From: Ignavibacteria bacterium
Lineage (GTDB): Bacteria > Bacteroidota > Ignavibacteria > Tepidaquicellales > Tepidaquicellaceae
Direction: 5' to 3'
Assembly: GCA_036262055.1 (NCBI GenBank)
Contig: DATAJP010000003.1
Span: 977,001-1,041,000 of the forward strand
Length of the DNA: 64,000 nt
Numbering within the stretch: the first letter of the stretch is position 1; each line of letters begins with the position of its first letter. This document shows positions 34,203 to 42,295 of this stretch, in pieces. The notes below the pieces were generated by a model. That model did not search any database, had not been told where the DNA came from, and was given only the letters and a program-made list of their open reading frames with translations. A program made the position numbers and the translations under genes.

Positions 34203-34878
34203 AGCCGTTTTTTATGCACGCTTCAATGGTCATCAGGCGCGTTTGGTCAAGGTCTTGTTTTGAAATTCCCTCAGGCATTAAATAAATATCACTCGCAGGG
34301 ATTTGCAAATCGGATTTAATCATCATAATTTCCTCCAAATCACCGTTTCCTGTATAAACAAACTTCCACTGAACATCAGTAAAATTATTTTTCTTCAGCA
34401 GGCTTATACGGTAAAGCGCTTCGGCATTCACCCTGCTTTTCTCGTGCATTTTCTCATAACTTGTTTTATAAGGGATGGACGACTTAAGCTTTGGGCTGAC
34501 GCTGATTAAATCTATCATAGTCAAAAAATCGCTGTAGTATGTTCCGTTCGTTTCGAGTGTTATAAACACATCAGGATTTTCTGCTTTTAAGCTTTCAATA
34601 AGGAATTTTAATTCATGGGGAAACATTGTCGGTTCTCCGCCTGTAATTACAACATCTTTGCATTTATATTTTGCATATTCATGTATAATGTCGCTGATAT
34701 GCACATCGCCAATATTGTCATCATTATCAGGAAACCAGCTCGTGTACGGCGTATCGCATAGATTACCGCTTGTGAACTGGCACCTGAGATTACAATAATT
34801 TGTCCTGATAAAAAAAGAAGGGGTTCCGGCACGCTTCCCTTCGCCCTGAATGGAATAAAATAATTCCGAAATTTTCAA
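34147..34878 (-). CDS. queE: 7-carboxy-7-deazaguanine synthase (radical SAM), atypical Cys spacing
   Basis: 243 residues. YSIQGEGKRAGTPSFFIRTNYC at the start, GGEPTMFP, ETNGTY and the final RLHILAWGNQRGV are those of QueE, which makes CDG in the queuosine/7-deazaguanine pathway using S-adenosylmethionine and a [4Fe-4S] cluster. The cluster motif is unusual: Cys29, Cys33 and Cys41 in YCNLRCQFTSGNLCDTPYTSW give CX3CX7C, whereas most radical SAM proteins have CX3CX2C; five extra residues (TSGNL) sit before the third Cys. Other variants of QueE have changed spacing, so the protein may well be active. It follows DUF3108 by 7 bases and ends inside the convergent helical-protein gene. Confidence 0.88.
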   Translation of the reverse strand: MKISELFYSIQGEGKRAGTPSFFIRTNYCNLRCQFTSGNLCDTPYTSWFPDNDDNIGDVHISDIIHEYAKYKCKDVVITGGEPTMFPHELKFLIESLKAENPDVFITLETNGTYYSDFLTMIDLISVSPKLKSSIPYKTSYEKMHEKSRVNAEALYRISLLKKNNFTDVQWKFVYTGNGDLEEIMMIKSDLQIPASDIYLMPEGISKQDLDQTRLMTIEACIKNGFNFSDRLHILAWGNQRGV

Positions 34879-34885
34879 TTATATG

Positions 34886-35707
34886 TTAGTCTACTTTTGC
34901 TTTTAATGTACCGGCTAATCCGCTGTACTCGGTCAGGTCAACATCTATATAACCGATTACAATTTTAGATTTTACTCTGACGGGTATTCTTAATTCATCA
35001 TCGGTCATCCAGACATATAAATCACCTTCACTTTTGAACAAACCGCCCTCCACTACAAGCGGCTGAACGACAACGCATCTGAACTCGCCCGCAGGAACTT
35101 CAATTGTTTCTTTCCCGAGATATTTTACATCGAGGGGATATACTTTATCTTTATAAAAATTCTCAAGTTTGACAATGTCATACTTATTCATTTTAGAGTA
35201 ATCCCACGTTCTCGATAAATAAAGCGCGCTGACCGCATCCTGAACGTATCGCGGAATATCATATTCGCCCTCGAATTTTTTCGGGTCTGTATCACCCGTG
35301 TAAGCTTTTGCCTTAAGATTCTCATGGTCGAACAATGCCTCGAAATCCCGTTTGTAATTTCCCTCTCTAATGTGCTGCTCAAATCTCCAGGGGAATAAAC
35401 CATCTTTGTCAACATAAGTTTTATATAAATCACGCACCTGATATACCCAGTCAAAGCTTGAGGTAGAGTTTACAACAACTGAAATGTCATAAACCGGTCT
35501 TCCGTTTATGCTGCCCAGGTTTGGCGAAATTTCCATAATTGCTTCACCTGCAGTAACAAAGCCGTAGTTAATTTCATATTTCAGTTTTTCACCCGGTTTA
35601 AATGAGTTTTGCTGAATGGTTCTGAATTGAAACGGCTGAACGTTATCCTGTGCGAAAACATTAGCCGCAAAAAATAGTAATAATATCGATAATATAATTT
35701 TCTTCAT
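34886..35707 (-). CDS. DUF3108 periplasmic protein
   Basis: 273 residues with a signal peptide (AANVFAQ). Residues 33-52 (FKPGEKLKYEINYGFVTAGE) are the signature of DUF3108, followed by SSFDWVYQVRDLYKTYVDKD and a C-terminal strand with YVWMTDDELRIPVRVKSKI. The fold is predicted to be a beta-barrel or sandwich related to lipid-binding or outer-membrane-biogenesis proteins; the activity is not established. It lies upstream of queE in the same direction and is preceded by a 106-base A/T-rich gap. Confidence 0.85.
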   Translation of the reverse strand: MKKIILSILLLFFAANVFAQDNVQPFQFRTIQQNSFKPGEKLKYEINYGFVTAGEAIMEISPNLGSINGRPVYDISVVVNSTSSFDWVYQVRDLYKTYVDKDGLFPWRFEQHIREGNYKRDFEALFDHENLKAKAYTGDTDPKKFEGEYDIPRYVQDAVSALYLSRTWDYSKMNKYDIVKLENFYKDKVYPLDVKYLGKETIEVPAGEFRCVVVQPLVVEGGLFKSEGDLYVWMTDDELRIPVRVKSKIVIGYIDVDLTEYSGLAGTLKAKVD

Positions 35708-35813
35708 TACTTGTCTTTACTTATCCTTTGTATTTTAATTTTCTTTAACTTTTAACATTCACCTGTCGTTTAATGTTTCAGAAATTCCGCATAACTCTAC
35801 ATGGAAAATGCCT

Positions 35814-36317
35814 TTAATCCCTCAATTTTTCATAAAAAGCAAAGTCTTTTGATTCGGGAAGCTGAAATAATATTCCGCGTGAAGATTTTGTATTCCCTTT
35901 AGGATCCGCATATTTCAACGTTACAAACTCAAATATTTTATCTTTTTCGGTTAATTCAATTCCTACAGGAATTAAATAATTAGAAAAAAAATACAGGTTT
36001 TTTATAGTATCTTTCTGCTCCCAATCACTTTCCACAATCATATTTTTGTATAAGTTTATCTCACCATTGTTGAAAGAAATCAGTATTTTTTCTTGAACAA
36101 TATCTCCCAGATAATCACCTGAAGGTGTCTGTCCCGGATAAATAAACTCATATGTTCCGAAATATTCTGTAGTATGCTCAGCATTCCAATCCGTATATTC
36201 CACAACACTCACATATGCATCTTCAGAAGATAAAAATACTTTATCCTGTGAGTATGATGCTGAAGTAATTATGAAAATTCCTATAAGAACAAAAAAGCGG
36301 TAAATTATTTTATTCAT
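35814..36317 (-). CDS. small secreted protein of unknown function
   Basis: 167 residues with a signal peptide (MNKIIYRFFVLIGIFIITSASYS; cleavage after SYS). The mature part is beta-rich with no cysteines and no sorting domain. It starts 6 bases after the glycosyltransferase gene, so it may share its transcript. I do not recognise the family. A periplasmic or envelope role is likely from the signal peptide alone. Confidence 0.6.
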   Translation of the reverse strand: MNKIIYRFFVLIGIFIITSASYSQDKVFLSSEDAYVSVVEYTDWNAEHTTEYFGTYEFIYPGQTPSGDYLGDIVQEKILISFNNGEINLYKNMIVESDWEQKDTIKNLYFFSNYLIPVGIELTEKDKIFEFVTLKYADPKGNTKSSRGILFQLPESKDFAFYEKLRD

Positions 36318-36323
36318 AATTTT

Positions 36324-37286
36324 TTATTTAGCTAATAAATTATTTGCTGAATTTAAAATCTGGTCTGAAGCTACATCAGGTCTTAATATAATCTTACTTT
36401 CGTTCAAAGGTCCCCATCGTGTTTCGTTCATTGGTTTTTGTTCAGGGTAAAACCCGATGATTTTTTTATTCAAAGCGCCTGCAATGTGAATCGGTCCGGT
36501 CGAATTTGCGATAAACAATTTACTATTATTTATTAATATCAGCAATTCCCTTAAATTTAATTCTCCCGACAAATCAATAATATTATTTTTATTTTCAATT
36601 TTTGAGTTAAAATTTTTTTCGGAAATTTTACCAGTTATTGCAATTTTTATATTATTGTTTTTTTGAAATTTATTTATAAAATCAACCAATACATCTTCTG
36701 AAACATCAATCGACGAACCCCCGCTTGAAGGATGAATGATTATATATTCATCGTTTATGTTAAAAAGATATTTTTGAAGCTTTTCATTTAATAAACTCTC
36801 TTCAGTTTCATTGATTTTAAAACTATACTTAAAATCGTAACCAGCTTCCGGATAAAGTTTTTTTAAAAGATTGACATTATACTGATATTCGTGCAGTAGA
36901 CACTCTTTTCTGTGTTCATGAATTTTTATGTTATACAAAAATGAATACCAGCGGTAAGCTGTTCCAATCCTTAACGGTACTTTTGACAAATACTCCGCCC
37001 GGCTTATATCAAAAACGGGAAAAGCATTTATAACTAAATCATAACAAATCCTTTTAAAAAACATTTTAAGATTTTTGATGTTCTCCAGAATGATAACTTC
37101 ATCAATTATTTCATAATCATATAAAAGCTCAGCAACGTTTTGAGAAACTAAAATACTTACGTTCGCATGCGGGAGAATTTTTTTTATCTGGTATATCAGC
37201 GGAAGTGTGAGAATAACGTCTCCGATTCTATCAGTTCTTACAACAAGGATTTTTTTTATTGAATTTTTATCTGGAATGGGAGCCAT
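36324..37286 (-). CDS. glycosyltransferase family 9 (heptosyltransferase-like)
   Basis: 320 residues. The N-terminal ILVVRTDRIGDVILTLPLIYQI and the second-domain IIHPSSGGSSIDVSEDVL, plus IANSTGPIHIAGALNKKIIGFYPEQ, are typical of GT9 ADP-heptose:LPS heptosyltransferases. The usual D-G-P motif is represented by the STGPIH segment. The enzyme adds a heptose (or related sugar) to the LPS core at the inner membrane. It overlaps no neighbour; the LON-domain gene ends 5 bases upstream and the small secreted protein follows 6 bases later, so the three are likely one operon. The sugar and acceptor are unknown. Confidence 0.87.
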   Translation of the reverse strand: MAPIPDKNSIKKILVVRTDRIGDVILTLPLIYQIKKILPHANVSILVSQNVAELLYDYEIIDEVIILENIKNLKMFFKRICYDLVINAFPVFDISRAEYLSKVPLRIGTAYRWYSFLYNIKIHEHRKECLLHEYQYNVNLLKKLYPEAGYDFKYSFKINETEESLLNEKLQKYLFNINDEYIIIHPSSGGSSIDVSEDVLVDFINKFQKNNNIKIAITGKISEKNFNSKIENKNNIIDLSGELNLRELLILINNSKLFIANSTGPIHIAGALNKKIIGFYPEQKPMNETRWGPLNESKIILRPDVASDQILNSANNLLAK

Positions 37287-37291
37287 ATTCC

Positions 37292-37930
37292 TTATTGAAT
37301 ATATCCGTCACTTTTAATAATGTTTGAAACCCGGGTAGCTTCCTTTAGCTGAGGAATTACATCTTCAAAATATTTTAAAACATAATCAAGACGTGCATTT
37401 TCATTATCAATCTCAAGCAGGTTTTGTTTTTCAATTAGAGACAACCCTGCCTTTTGCGCAATATAAAAAGCGATATATTTTTTATCTTTCCAATCTTTGT
37501 CTTCCAGATTTATGAGCTTCACTCCGCCCTTATAAACCTCGCTTACAAGCTCATTATAACATTTGACAGCTTTCTTGATTTTTTTTTCATCTACAGGATT
37601 ATTTTCTTCCGGTTTATAATTAATTTCACCGACATAATATCCGATGCTGTTCGGTTTATATTGGATAAGCTCATAAATTTTCTCACCTGTAACGACAATT
37701 CTCATCTCGCCGTTTTCATATTTTTGCGTTATCTCGGTAATTCTTGCGTTGCAGCCGGTTGTATGAATTTTTTTATTTTCGATAAGATTGACCCCGAACA
37801 CACTTTTGTTTTCAATGCATTCGTTAATCATTGTTTTATAGCGTTCTTCAAAAATAAACAAAGGAATTTTAGAATCCGGAAAGAGAATTACATTAAGCGG
37901 AAAGAGTGGTATTGTAGTCTTTTCAGACAA
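37292..37930 (-). CDS. stand-alone LON substrate-binding domain protein
   Basis: 212 residues. The N-terminal IPLFPLNVILFPDSKIPLFIFEERYKTMINEC matches the Lon N-terminal (LAN/PUA-like) domain (PF02190). The beta-strand part CNARITEITQKYENGEMRIVVTGEKIYEL and a helical C-terminus follow, but there is no ATPase or protease domain. Such proteins are common in bacteria and are thought to bind peptides or adaptors; their exact role is unknown. Full-length Lon is at 8525. Confidence 0.85.
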   Translation of the reverse strand: MSEKTTIPLFPLNVILFPDSKIPLFIFEERYKTMINECIENKSVFGVNLIENKKIHTTGCNARITEITQKYENGEMRIVVTGEKIYELIQYKPNSIGYYVGEINYKPEENNPVDEKKIKKAVKCYNELVSEVYKGGVKLINLEDKDWKDKKYIAFYIAQKAGLSLIEKQNLLEIDNENARLDYVLKYFEDVIPQLKEATRVSNIIKSDGYIQ

Positions 37931-37972
37931 TCATTTACACCTGCATAGGACAGGTAATTTAAATTAATAACT

Positions 37973-38485
37973 TTATTTGTAAGTTATAACAACTGAGGTA
38001 ATATTTTCATTCGAGCTAAGCATAAGCTGAACGTCTCTGTTATCTTTCTGAAAACCAATCATTCCGCCATTATCTTTCATAAGCATATCTCCGCTTTCAG
38101 TCTGCTTAAATCCGTTTTTAACCATTTCGGATTTATAAAACTCTACAACTTCTTTAACGGGAGCATCTGTCTGAAATGTTACGACCATTCCATCGGACGA
38201 AAGCAGCGAACCGATTACTTTCCCATTCTTAGGTTGAGGAATATCTTGCGGAAAATCAGAAGGCAAACCCGTTGACATGCCAAGTTCGTTTCCCGGGATT
38301 GTATTTTCTGTTTTACCGGTTAAACCCGGAACAGAGCCGTCATCAGTAATCTGCTGTTTTACTTTATCCTGCTGAACTGAGTTTGTATCTTTAGAAGTTT
38401 GGTTATCAGGTTTCTTCCCGCATCCGATTATCAACGTTAACCCTAATATTAATACAATAATTTTAAATATTCTTAAACTTTTCAA
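37973..38485 (-). CDS. lipoprotein of unknown function
   Basis: 170 residues with lipobox L-I-I-G-C (Cys22) after MKSLRIFKIIVLILGLTLIIG. A Thr/Asp/Gln/Ser-rich linker follows (residues 25-60), then a globular domain of about 90 residues (VIGSLLSSDGMVVTFQTDAPVKEVVEFYKSEM...) with a pattern of strand-helix-strand that suggests a small alpha/beta domain found in other FCB lipoproteins. It is followed 16 bases downstream by another lipoprotein-like gene in the same direction. Function unknown. Confidence 0.65.
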   Translation of the reverse strand: MKSLRIFKIIVLILGLTLIIGCGKKPDNQTSKDTNSVQQDKVKQQITDDGSVPGLTGKTENTIPGNELGMSTGLPSDFPQDIPQPKNGKVIGSLLSSDGMVVTFQTDAPVKEVVEFYKSEMVKNGFKQTESGDMLMKDNGGMIGFQKDNRDVQLMLSSNENITSVVITYK

Positions 38486-38501
38486 ATTTTATTTTCTCCC
38501 G

Positions 38502-39017
38502 TTAATTCAAACACTTGACTGCTTCAAACGTTCCGGCAACCCAGCTTTTATTTTTGTCGTTATAGCAAATTGCAATTTTTCCCTTAACTGTTTTTTCATC
38601 GATTTCTGTAATTACCAAAACACAATTCCATTGTTCATCAACCTTTACTAATTCTTTTCCTTCCTCATAATAATGATAGCTTGAAAACACACCATCTATC
38701 TTTGCATCAAAATTTTCTTTTATAAAATCACCAACCAAAAACTCTCCGCCTTTTTTTTCCAATGAAAATGCATCATTATTTTCAATAAAACCGCAATCTT
38801 GCTTTGGTCTTCTGCTGCTGAAGTTTATCACATTATCACCGCTTCCCCTCCAGATTTCGAAATTAATATATTCAAAATTAACTTCTTTACCGTTGAGAAA
38901 GCCTTTTACAGGTGTATCCGGAATATCATTCACGGATAAATTTTGCTTCCAGACAAATTCACCTGTGTTTTTGGGAACCTCCGGCGAATCTTTTTTATTG
39001 CAGGAAACAAAAAACAA
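38502..39017 (-). CDS. lipoprotein of unknown function with uncertain start
   Basis: At least 171 residues from the TTG at 39017, giving only FFVSC before the lipidated cysteine, too short for a signal peptide. In-frame codons upstream encode GKVYLSLALILFF, which would complete a normal lipoprotein signal, but no ATG, GTG or further TTG is present. Either a non-canonical start (ATT, ATA or CTG-like) is used or a base is missing in a G run (CGGGGGA) just upstream. The mature protein has Cys residues in PKQDCGFIEN, QWNCVLVI and AICYND. Function unknown. A terminator for the SOD gene lies 90 bases upstream. Confidence 0.55.
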   Translation of the reverse strand: MFFVSCNKKDSPEVPKNTGEFVWKQNLSVNDIPDTPVKGFLNGKEVNFEYINFEIWRGSGDNVINFSSRRPKQDCGFIENNDAFSLEKKGGEFLVGDFIKENFDAKIDGVFSSYHYYEEGKELVKVDEQWNCVLVITEIDEKTVKGKIAICYNDKNKSWVAGTFEAVKCLN

Positions 39018-39107
39018 AATCAGAGCTAATGATAAATAAACTTTCCCCCGTAATATGTGCTGTATTTTAAGAAATGAAAGAATAATTTTTTTATTAATTT
39101 AAAAAAG

Positions 39108-39129
39108 AAAGGCGGTATTACCCGCCTTT
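39108..39129 (-). terminator. terminator of the superoxide dismutase gene
   Basis: AAAGGCGG / CCGCCTTT with a GTAATA-type loop; on the minus strand the stem is followed by C and six Ts. It lies 24 bases past the SOD stop and separates it from the lipoprotein genes. Confidence 0.8.
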
Positions 39130-39152
39130 TAATATAAAAATTTTATTAGAAT

Positions 39153-39929
39153 TTATTTAGCGTATTTTTTATATCTATCATTGATTCTTCCCCAATGCAA
39201 GTTATTGATAAAATTATCAATATACTTTGCTCTTGCAGGACCATCTTTATGATAATATGCATGCTCGAATACGTCACAGCAAATCAACGGAATACCGCCC
39301 CATAATCCGCCATAATGATGTTCATCGGTCTGAATGTTAATTAATCTTCCGCTATAAAGCTGGTCGAGTGTCAAAACTCCCCAGCCGGAAAGCTTTGCTG
39401 AAAGTGCAGCTGCTTTGAAATCGGCTTTCCATGCATCAACGCTTCCGAAATTTTGTTCAATTGCTTTTTGAATTTCAGGACCTTTTGAAATATCTCCGTC
39501 ACCACCGAGATTATCCCAATAAACATCGTGCAATAATGCCCCTGCATGGTTCCATGTGAATCTTCTTTTCAATTCGCCATAATCGCTATAGTTTCCGTTT
39601 GCTTTCGATTTGTCAGCATTCTGTAATGCACCTTCAATTGTATTGAGTGCGGTTACATAACCTTTCTGGTGAGTGTTATAATGCCAGTCGGATGTTTCAG
39701 CATCCATAACATTTGCGAGCAATGTTTTTGCTTCGTCATCCGAGTATGGTCTTTTGTTTAAAACCCATTCATAAGCCATTTTGTTTTCTCCTATGTTTGT
39801 TGTTGTATTAGTAGTAGTTGTAGTTGTGGTTGAATCATTTTTACACAGTGAACCGGAAAATACGGTAAAGCCTGCAATACTTATTGTTGATGCTTTTATA
39901 AAACTTCGGCGTGTGAATTTATCTTTCAT
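39153..39929 (-). CDS. Fe/Mn superoxide dismutase with Tat signal and Thr-rich linker
   Basis: 258 residues, about 50 longer than a cytosolic SOD. The N-terminal MKDKFTRRSFIKAS carries a twin-arginine motif (Arg7-Arg8) followed by SIAGFTVFSGSLC; the cysteine at residue 29 may be lipidated. A linker of Thr and Asn (about residues 33-46) precedes the enzyme, which starts at AYEWVLN. Metal ligands are visible in WHYNTHQKGYV, WNHAGALLHDVYW and DVFEHAYY (the usual DVWEHAYY). Gly/Gln in the second sphere cannot be assigned, so Fe or Mn use is undecided. The protein should act outside the cytoplasm or at its surface. Its promoter region holds an inverted repeat (39994-40022). Confidence 0.93.
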   Translation of the reverse strand: MKDKFTRRSFIKASTISIAGFTVFSGSLCKNDSTTTTTTTNTTTNIGENKMAYEWVLNKRPYSDDEAKTLLANVMDAETSDWHYNTHQKGYVTALNTIEGALQNADKSKANGNYSDYGELKRRFTWNHAGALLHDVYWDNLGGDGDISKGPEIQKAIEQNFGSVDAWKADFKAAALSAKLSGWGVLTLDQLYSGRLINIQTDEHHYGGLWGGIPLICCDVFEHAYYHKDGPARAKYIDNFINNLHWGRINDRYKKYAK

Positions 39930-39993
39930 AAGCTCTCAATACATGTTGAATATTAAAAAATATAGTCTGAGCAAAATTTTTTTCCGCAGAGGA

Positions 39994-40022
39994 CACAGAG
40001 TTTGTTCTCTGTGAACTCTGTG
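39994..40022. repeat. CACAGAGTT inverted repeat upstream of the SOD gene
   Basis: CACAGAGTT (39994-40002) and AACTCTGTG (40014-40022), perfect 9-base arms around an 11-base loop that itself holds TTCTCTGTG, so alternative pairings exist. The 'CCNCAGAGNNCACAGAG' motif is a frequent dispersed repeat in bacterial genomes. Located between iron-sulfur assembly and SOD genes. Confidence 0.6.
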
Positions 40023-40040
40023 GCTATAAAGTAAAACTAT

Positions 40041-40409
40041 TTATACTCCAAACGAACTTCCACATCCGCAAGTTTTCTTTGCGTTAGGGTTATTAAATAC
40101 AAATCCCTTACCGTTCAATCCATCAGTATAATCAATCTCTGTTCCGTTTAGATACAAATTGCTTTTCATATCAATATAAATTTTAACTCCGTCGAATTCC
40201 AGTATATTATCACCTGTCCTTGTTTCAGCATCAAAGCCGAGCGTGTATGTCATACCCGAGCATCCGCCGCCTTTTATGCCGACTCGCAAGCCGTAACCTT
40301 CAGGAACATTATTTTCCTGCATTATTTTTTTTATTTCACTCACCGCTTTTTCGGTAACGTTAATTTCGTCGCTTACTCCGGGAATGAATTCTTTTGTTTG
40401 TGTTTCCAT
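40041..40409 (-). CDS. A-type iron-sulfur cluster carrier (IscA/ErpA/SufA family)
   Basis: 122 residues. The three conserved cluster-binding cysteines are present: Cys50 in KGGGCSGMTY and Cys114 and Cys116 in TCGCGSSFGV. The domain begins INVTEKAVSEIKKIM. The protein carries clusters from IscS/IscU- or Suf-type scaffolds to client enzymes. The gene is 34 bases downstream of iscS, forming the operon Rrf2-IscS-A-type carrier. A scaffold protein (IscU) is not visible in the window. Confidence 0.9.
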   Translation of the reverse strand: METQTKEFIPGVSDEINVTEKAVSEIKKIMQENNVPEGYGLRVGIKGGGCSGMTYTLGFDAETRTGDNILEFDGVKIYIDMKSNLYLNGTEIDYTDGLNGKGFVFNNPNAKKTCGCGSSFGV

Positions 40410-40443
40410 TAATTAAATTTTACTCCTTAAATTATTAAACTTT

Positions 40444-41631
40444 TTATTTACTCATCATCTCCCACACAGGAGATTTTTCTCTTATAGAATTTACAACTTC
40501 TTTGACTCTATTTATTGTATAATCAATTTCTTCTTCAGTGTTCCATCTTCCGATTCCGAATCTGATTGAAGATTTTGCCTGGTCGTCTGTTCTGCCGAGC
40601 GCTTTTAAGACATGAGATGCTTTCATTTTTGATGAAGAACAAGCGCTCCCCGATGAGAAAGCAATTTCATCTATTGTTCCGAACAAATGCGATGCTTCAA
40701 CTGCTTCAAAACATAAATTTGCATTTCCCGGTAATCTGTGAACAGGATGACCGTTCAGATAACACAGCTCAAGTCCTTCTGTCAGCTCTTTTGTTAAATG
40801 CTCACGCATTTTTATCAGCCGTGCGTTTTCTTCTTCCATAACATTCATGCAAACCTCGCATGCTTTCCCAAAACCGACTATTCCGGGAACGTTCAGCGTT
40901 CCGCTTCGCATTCCGGATTCGTGACCGCCACCGCTTATTTGTTCGCTTATTCTGATTTTTGGATTTTTATCTTTTACAAATAAACCTCCGACACCTTTGG
41001 GACCATATATTTTATGCGAAGTCATAGACATTATGTCAATGTCCATATCCTGAACATCTACAGGAATTTTTCCTGCTGCCTGCGAAGCATCTACGTGAAA
41101 GAACACATCATTTTTTGAGTGAACGAGTTTCGAAATCTCTTTAATCGGTTGAATTGTTCCTATCTCATTATTAGCAAACAAAATACTTACCAAAATAGTT
41201 TTATCGGTAATTAAATCGTTAAGATGGTTCATATCAATCACACCATATTCATCAACGTTTACTATGTCAACTTTAAATCCCATATTTTCCAGACACCCGC
41301 AAGTATCGATAACGGCATTGTGTTCGATTGGAGTAGTAATTATGTGATTTCCTTTTTTACCATAGCTATCAGCAATACCTTTAATCGCAAGATTGATTGA
41401 TTCTGTCGAACCGCTCGTAAAGATAATTTCCTTTGGCTGCGCGTTGATGAGCTTAGCAATTCTGTCACGACCGACTTCAACCGCATATGATGCTTCCCAT
41501 CCGAATCTGTGAGTTTTGCTTGAAGGATTCCCGAACTTCTCATTGAAGTAAGGAAGCATTTCTTCAAGCACCTCCGGGTCTACCGGTGTTGTTGAATTAT
41601 AATCTAAATATATCGGAAACTTAATTGCCAC
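40444..41631 (-). CDS. iscS: cysteine desulfurase
   Basis: 395 residues. PLP-binding Lys207 is in MTSHKIYGPKG, and the catalytic Cys331 is in SSGSACSSSKMKASHVLKALG, with the typical IscS/NifS sequence YLDYNSTTPVDPEVLEEM at the start and EHNAVIDT near residue 103. The enzyme removes sulfur from cysteine as a persulfide, for cluster assembly and tRNA thiolation. It lies between the Rrf2 regulator (49 bases upstream) and the A-type carrier. A dispersed palindrome (41646-41670) sits between it and the regulator. Confidence 0.95.
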   Translation of the reverse strand: MAIKFPIYLDYNSTTPVDPEVLEEMLPYFNEKFGNPSSKTHRFGWEASYAVEVGRDRIAKLINAQPKEIIFTSGSTESINLAIKGIADSYGKKGNHIITTPIEHNAVIDTCGCLENMGFKVDIVNVDEYGVIDMNHLNDLITDKTILVSILFANNEIGTIQPIKEISKLVHSKNDVFFHVDASQAAGKIPVDVQDMDIDIMSMTSHKIYGPKGVGGLFVKDKNPKIRISEQISGGGHESGMRSGTLNVPGIVGFGKACEVCMNVMEEENARLIKMREHLTKELTEGLELCYLNGHPVHRLPGNANLCFEAVEASHLFGTIDEIAFSSGSACSSSKMKASHVLKALGRTDDQAKSSIRFGIGRWNTEEEIDYTINRVKEVVNSIREKSPVWEMMSK

Positions 41632-41645
41632 TTTCTTTTTTTGAA

Positions 41646-41670
41646 GTCATTCCCGCGAAGGAGGGAATCC
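41646..41670. repeat. dispersed GTCATTCCCGCG-type palindrome, copy 4 (degenerate)
   Basis: GTCATTCCCGCGAAGGAGGGAATCC. One arm has GAGGGAAT in place of GCGGGAAT, so pairing is weakened. It lies inside the Rrf2-iscS operon gap and may affect mRNA stability there. Confidence 0.7.
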
Positions 41671-41680
41671 CAATACAAAC

Positions 41681-42082
41681 TTACATAAAATCACTTATCT
41701 TTTTCGAGGAAAAAAATTGTTCCAATTCTTTAGAGATTTTCACCACCGGGTCTTTGATTGTGCAGTCATCAAACAAACAGCAATCTTCAGGTCCTTTTCC
41801 TTGCATGCATTCCACAAGCCCTTTCTCGCCGTCAAAAATTTTTATTAAGCTTTCAAGAGAAATATCTGATGGCAGTTTGTTTAACTTATAACCACCATTA
41901 ATTCCCTGGTTTGAAATTAAAATCTTTTCTTTTGTAAGCTTTTGAAGTATTTTAGCAAGAAGCTCATGTGGAATTTTGTACTTGTTGGAAATTTCCTTTG
42001 CAGTCACGACATTTTCATTCGAAGTTGCAAAATATCTTAACGCTATTAAAGAATATTCGACCTTTTTGGATAATCTAATCAT
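41681..42082 (-). CDS. Rrf2-family (IscR-like) transcriptional regulator
   Basis: 133 residues. The winged helix begins MIRLSKKVEYSLIALRYFAT and includes EISNKYKIPHELLAKILQKLTK and GGYKL. The cluster-binding region has Cys92 (LVECMQG), Cys101/Cys102 (PEDCCLFDD) and Cys107 (CTIKDP), close to the C-x5-C-x5-C of IscR. So it is likely a [2Fe-2S] sensor that represses the operon it heads. Spacing is slightly larger than in IscR, so cluster binding is inferred. The start is 213 bases from the divergent sigma-factor gene. Confidence 0.88.
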   Translation of the reverse strand: MIRLSKKVEYSLIALRYFATSNENVVTAKEISNKYKIPHELLAKILQKLTKEKILISNQGINGGYKLNKLPSDISLESLIKIFDGEKGLVECMQGKGPEDCCLFDDCTIKDPVVKISKELEQFFSSKKISDFM

Positions 42083-42295
42083 TTTAAAACAAGACTAATA
42101 TAGTCGTATTTAAAATGATAAAAAATGTAATTTGCAGTGTCAATTCAGCTTTCAAATTAATTTTCAAGGTGATTTAAAGCAGAATTCACGAGTTTTATCA
42201 TATTTTTCTTAACAAATTTAAAAATATTTCGTAACCTTATCTAAACCATTTCCGGTTTCGGGGCATCTCACTATATGTAACCACAAATTTAGGGA

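Noticed and set aside
39816-39838. Simple repeat or phase-variation tract (Thr codon run in SOD)
   Set aside because: The run is short, in frame and mixed in codons (act, aat); more likely a linker than a slippage site.
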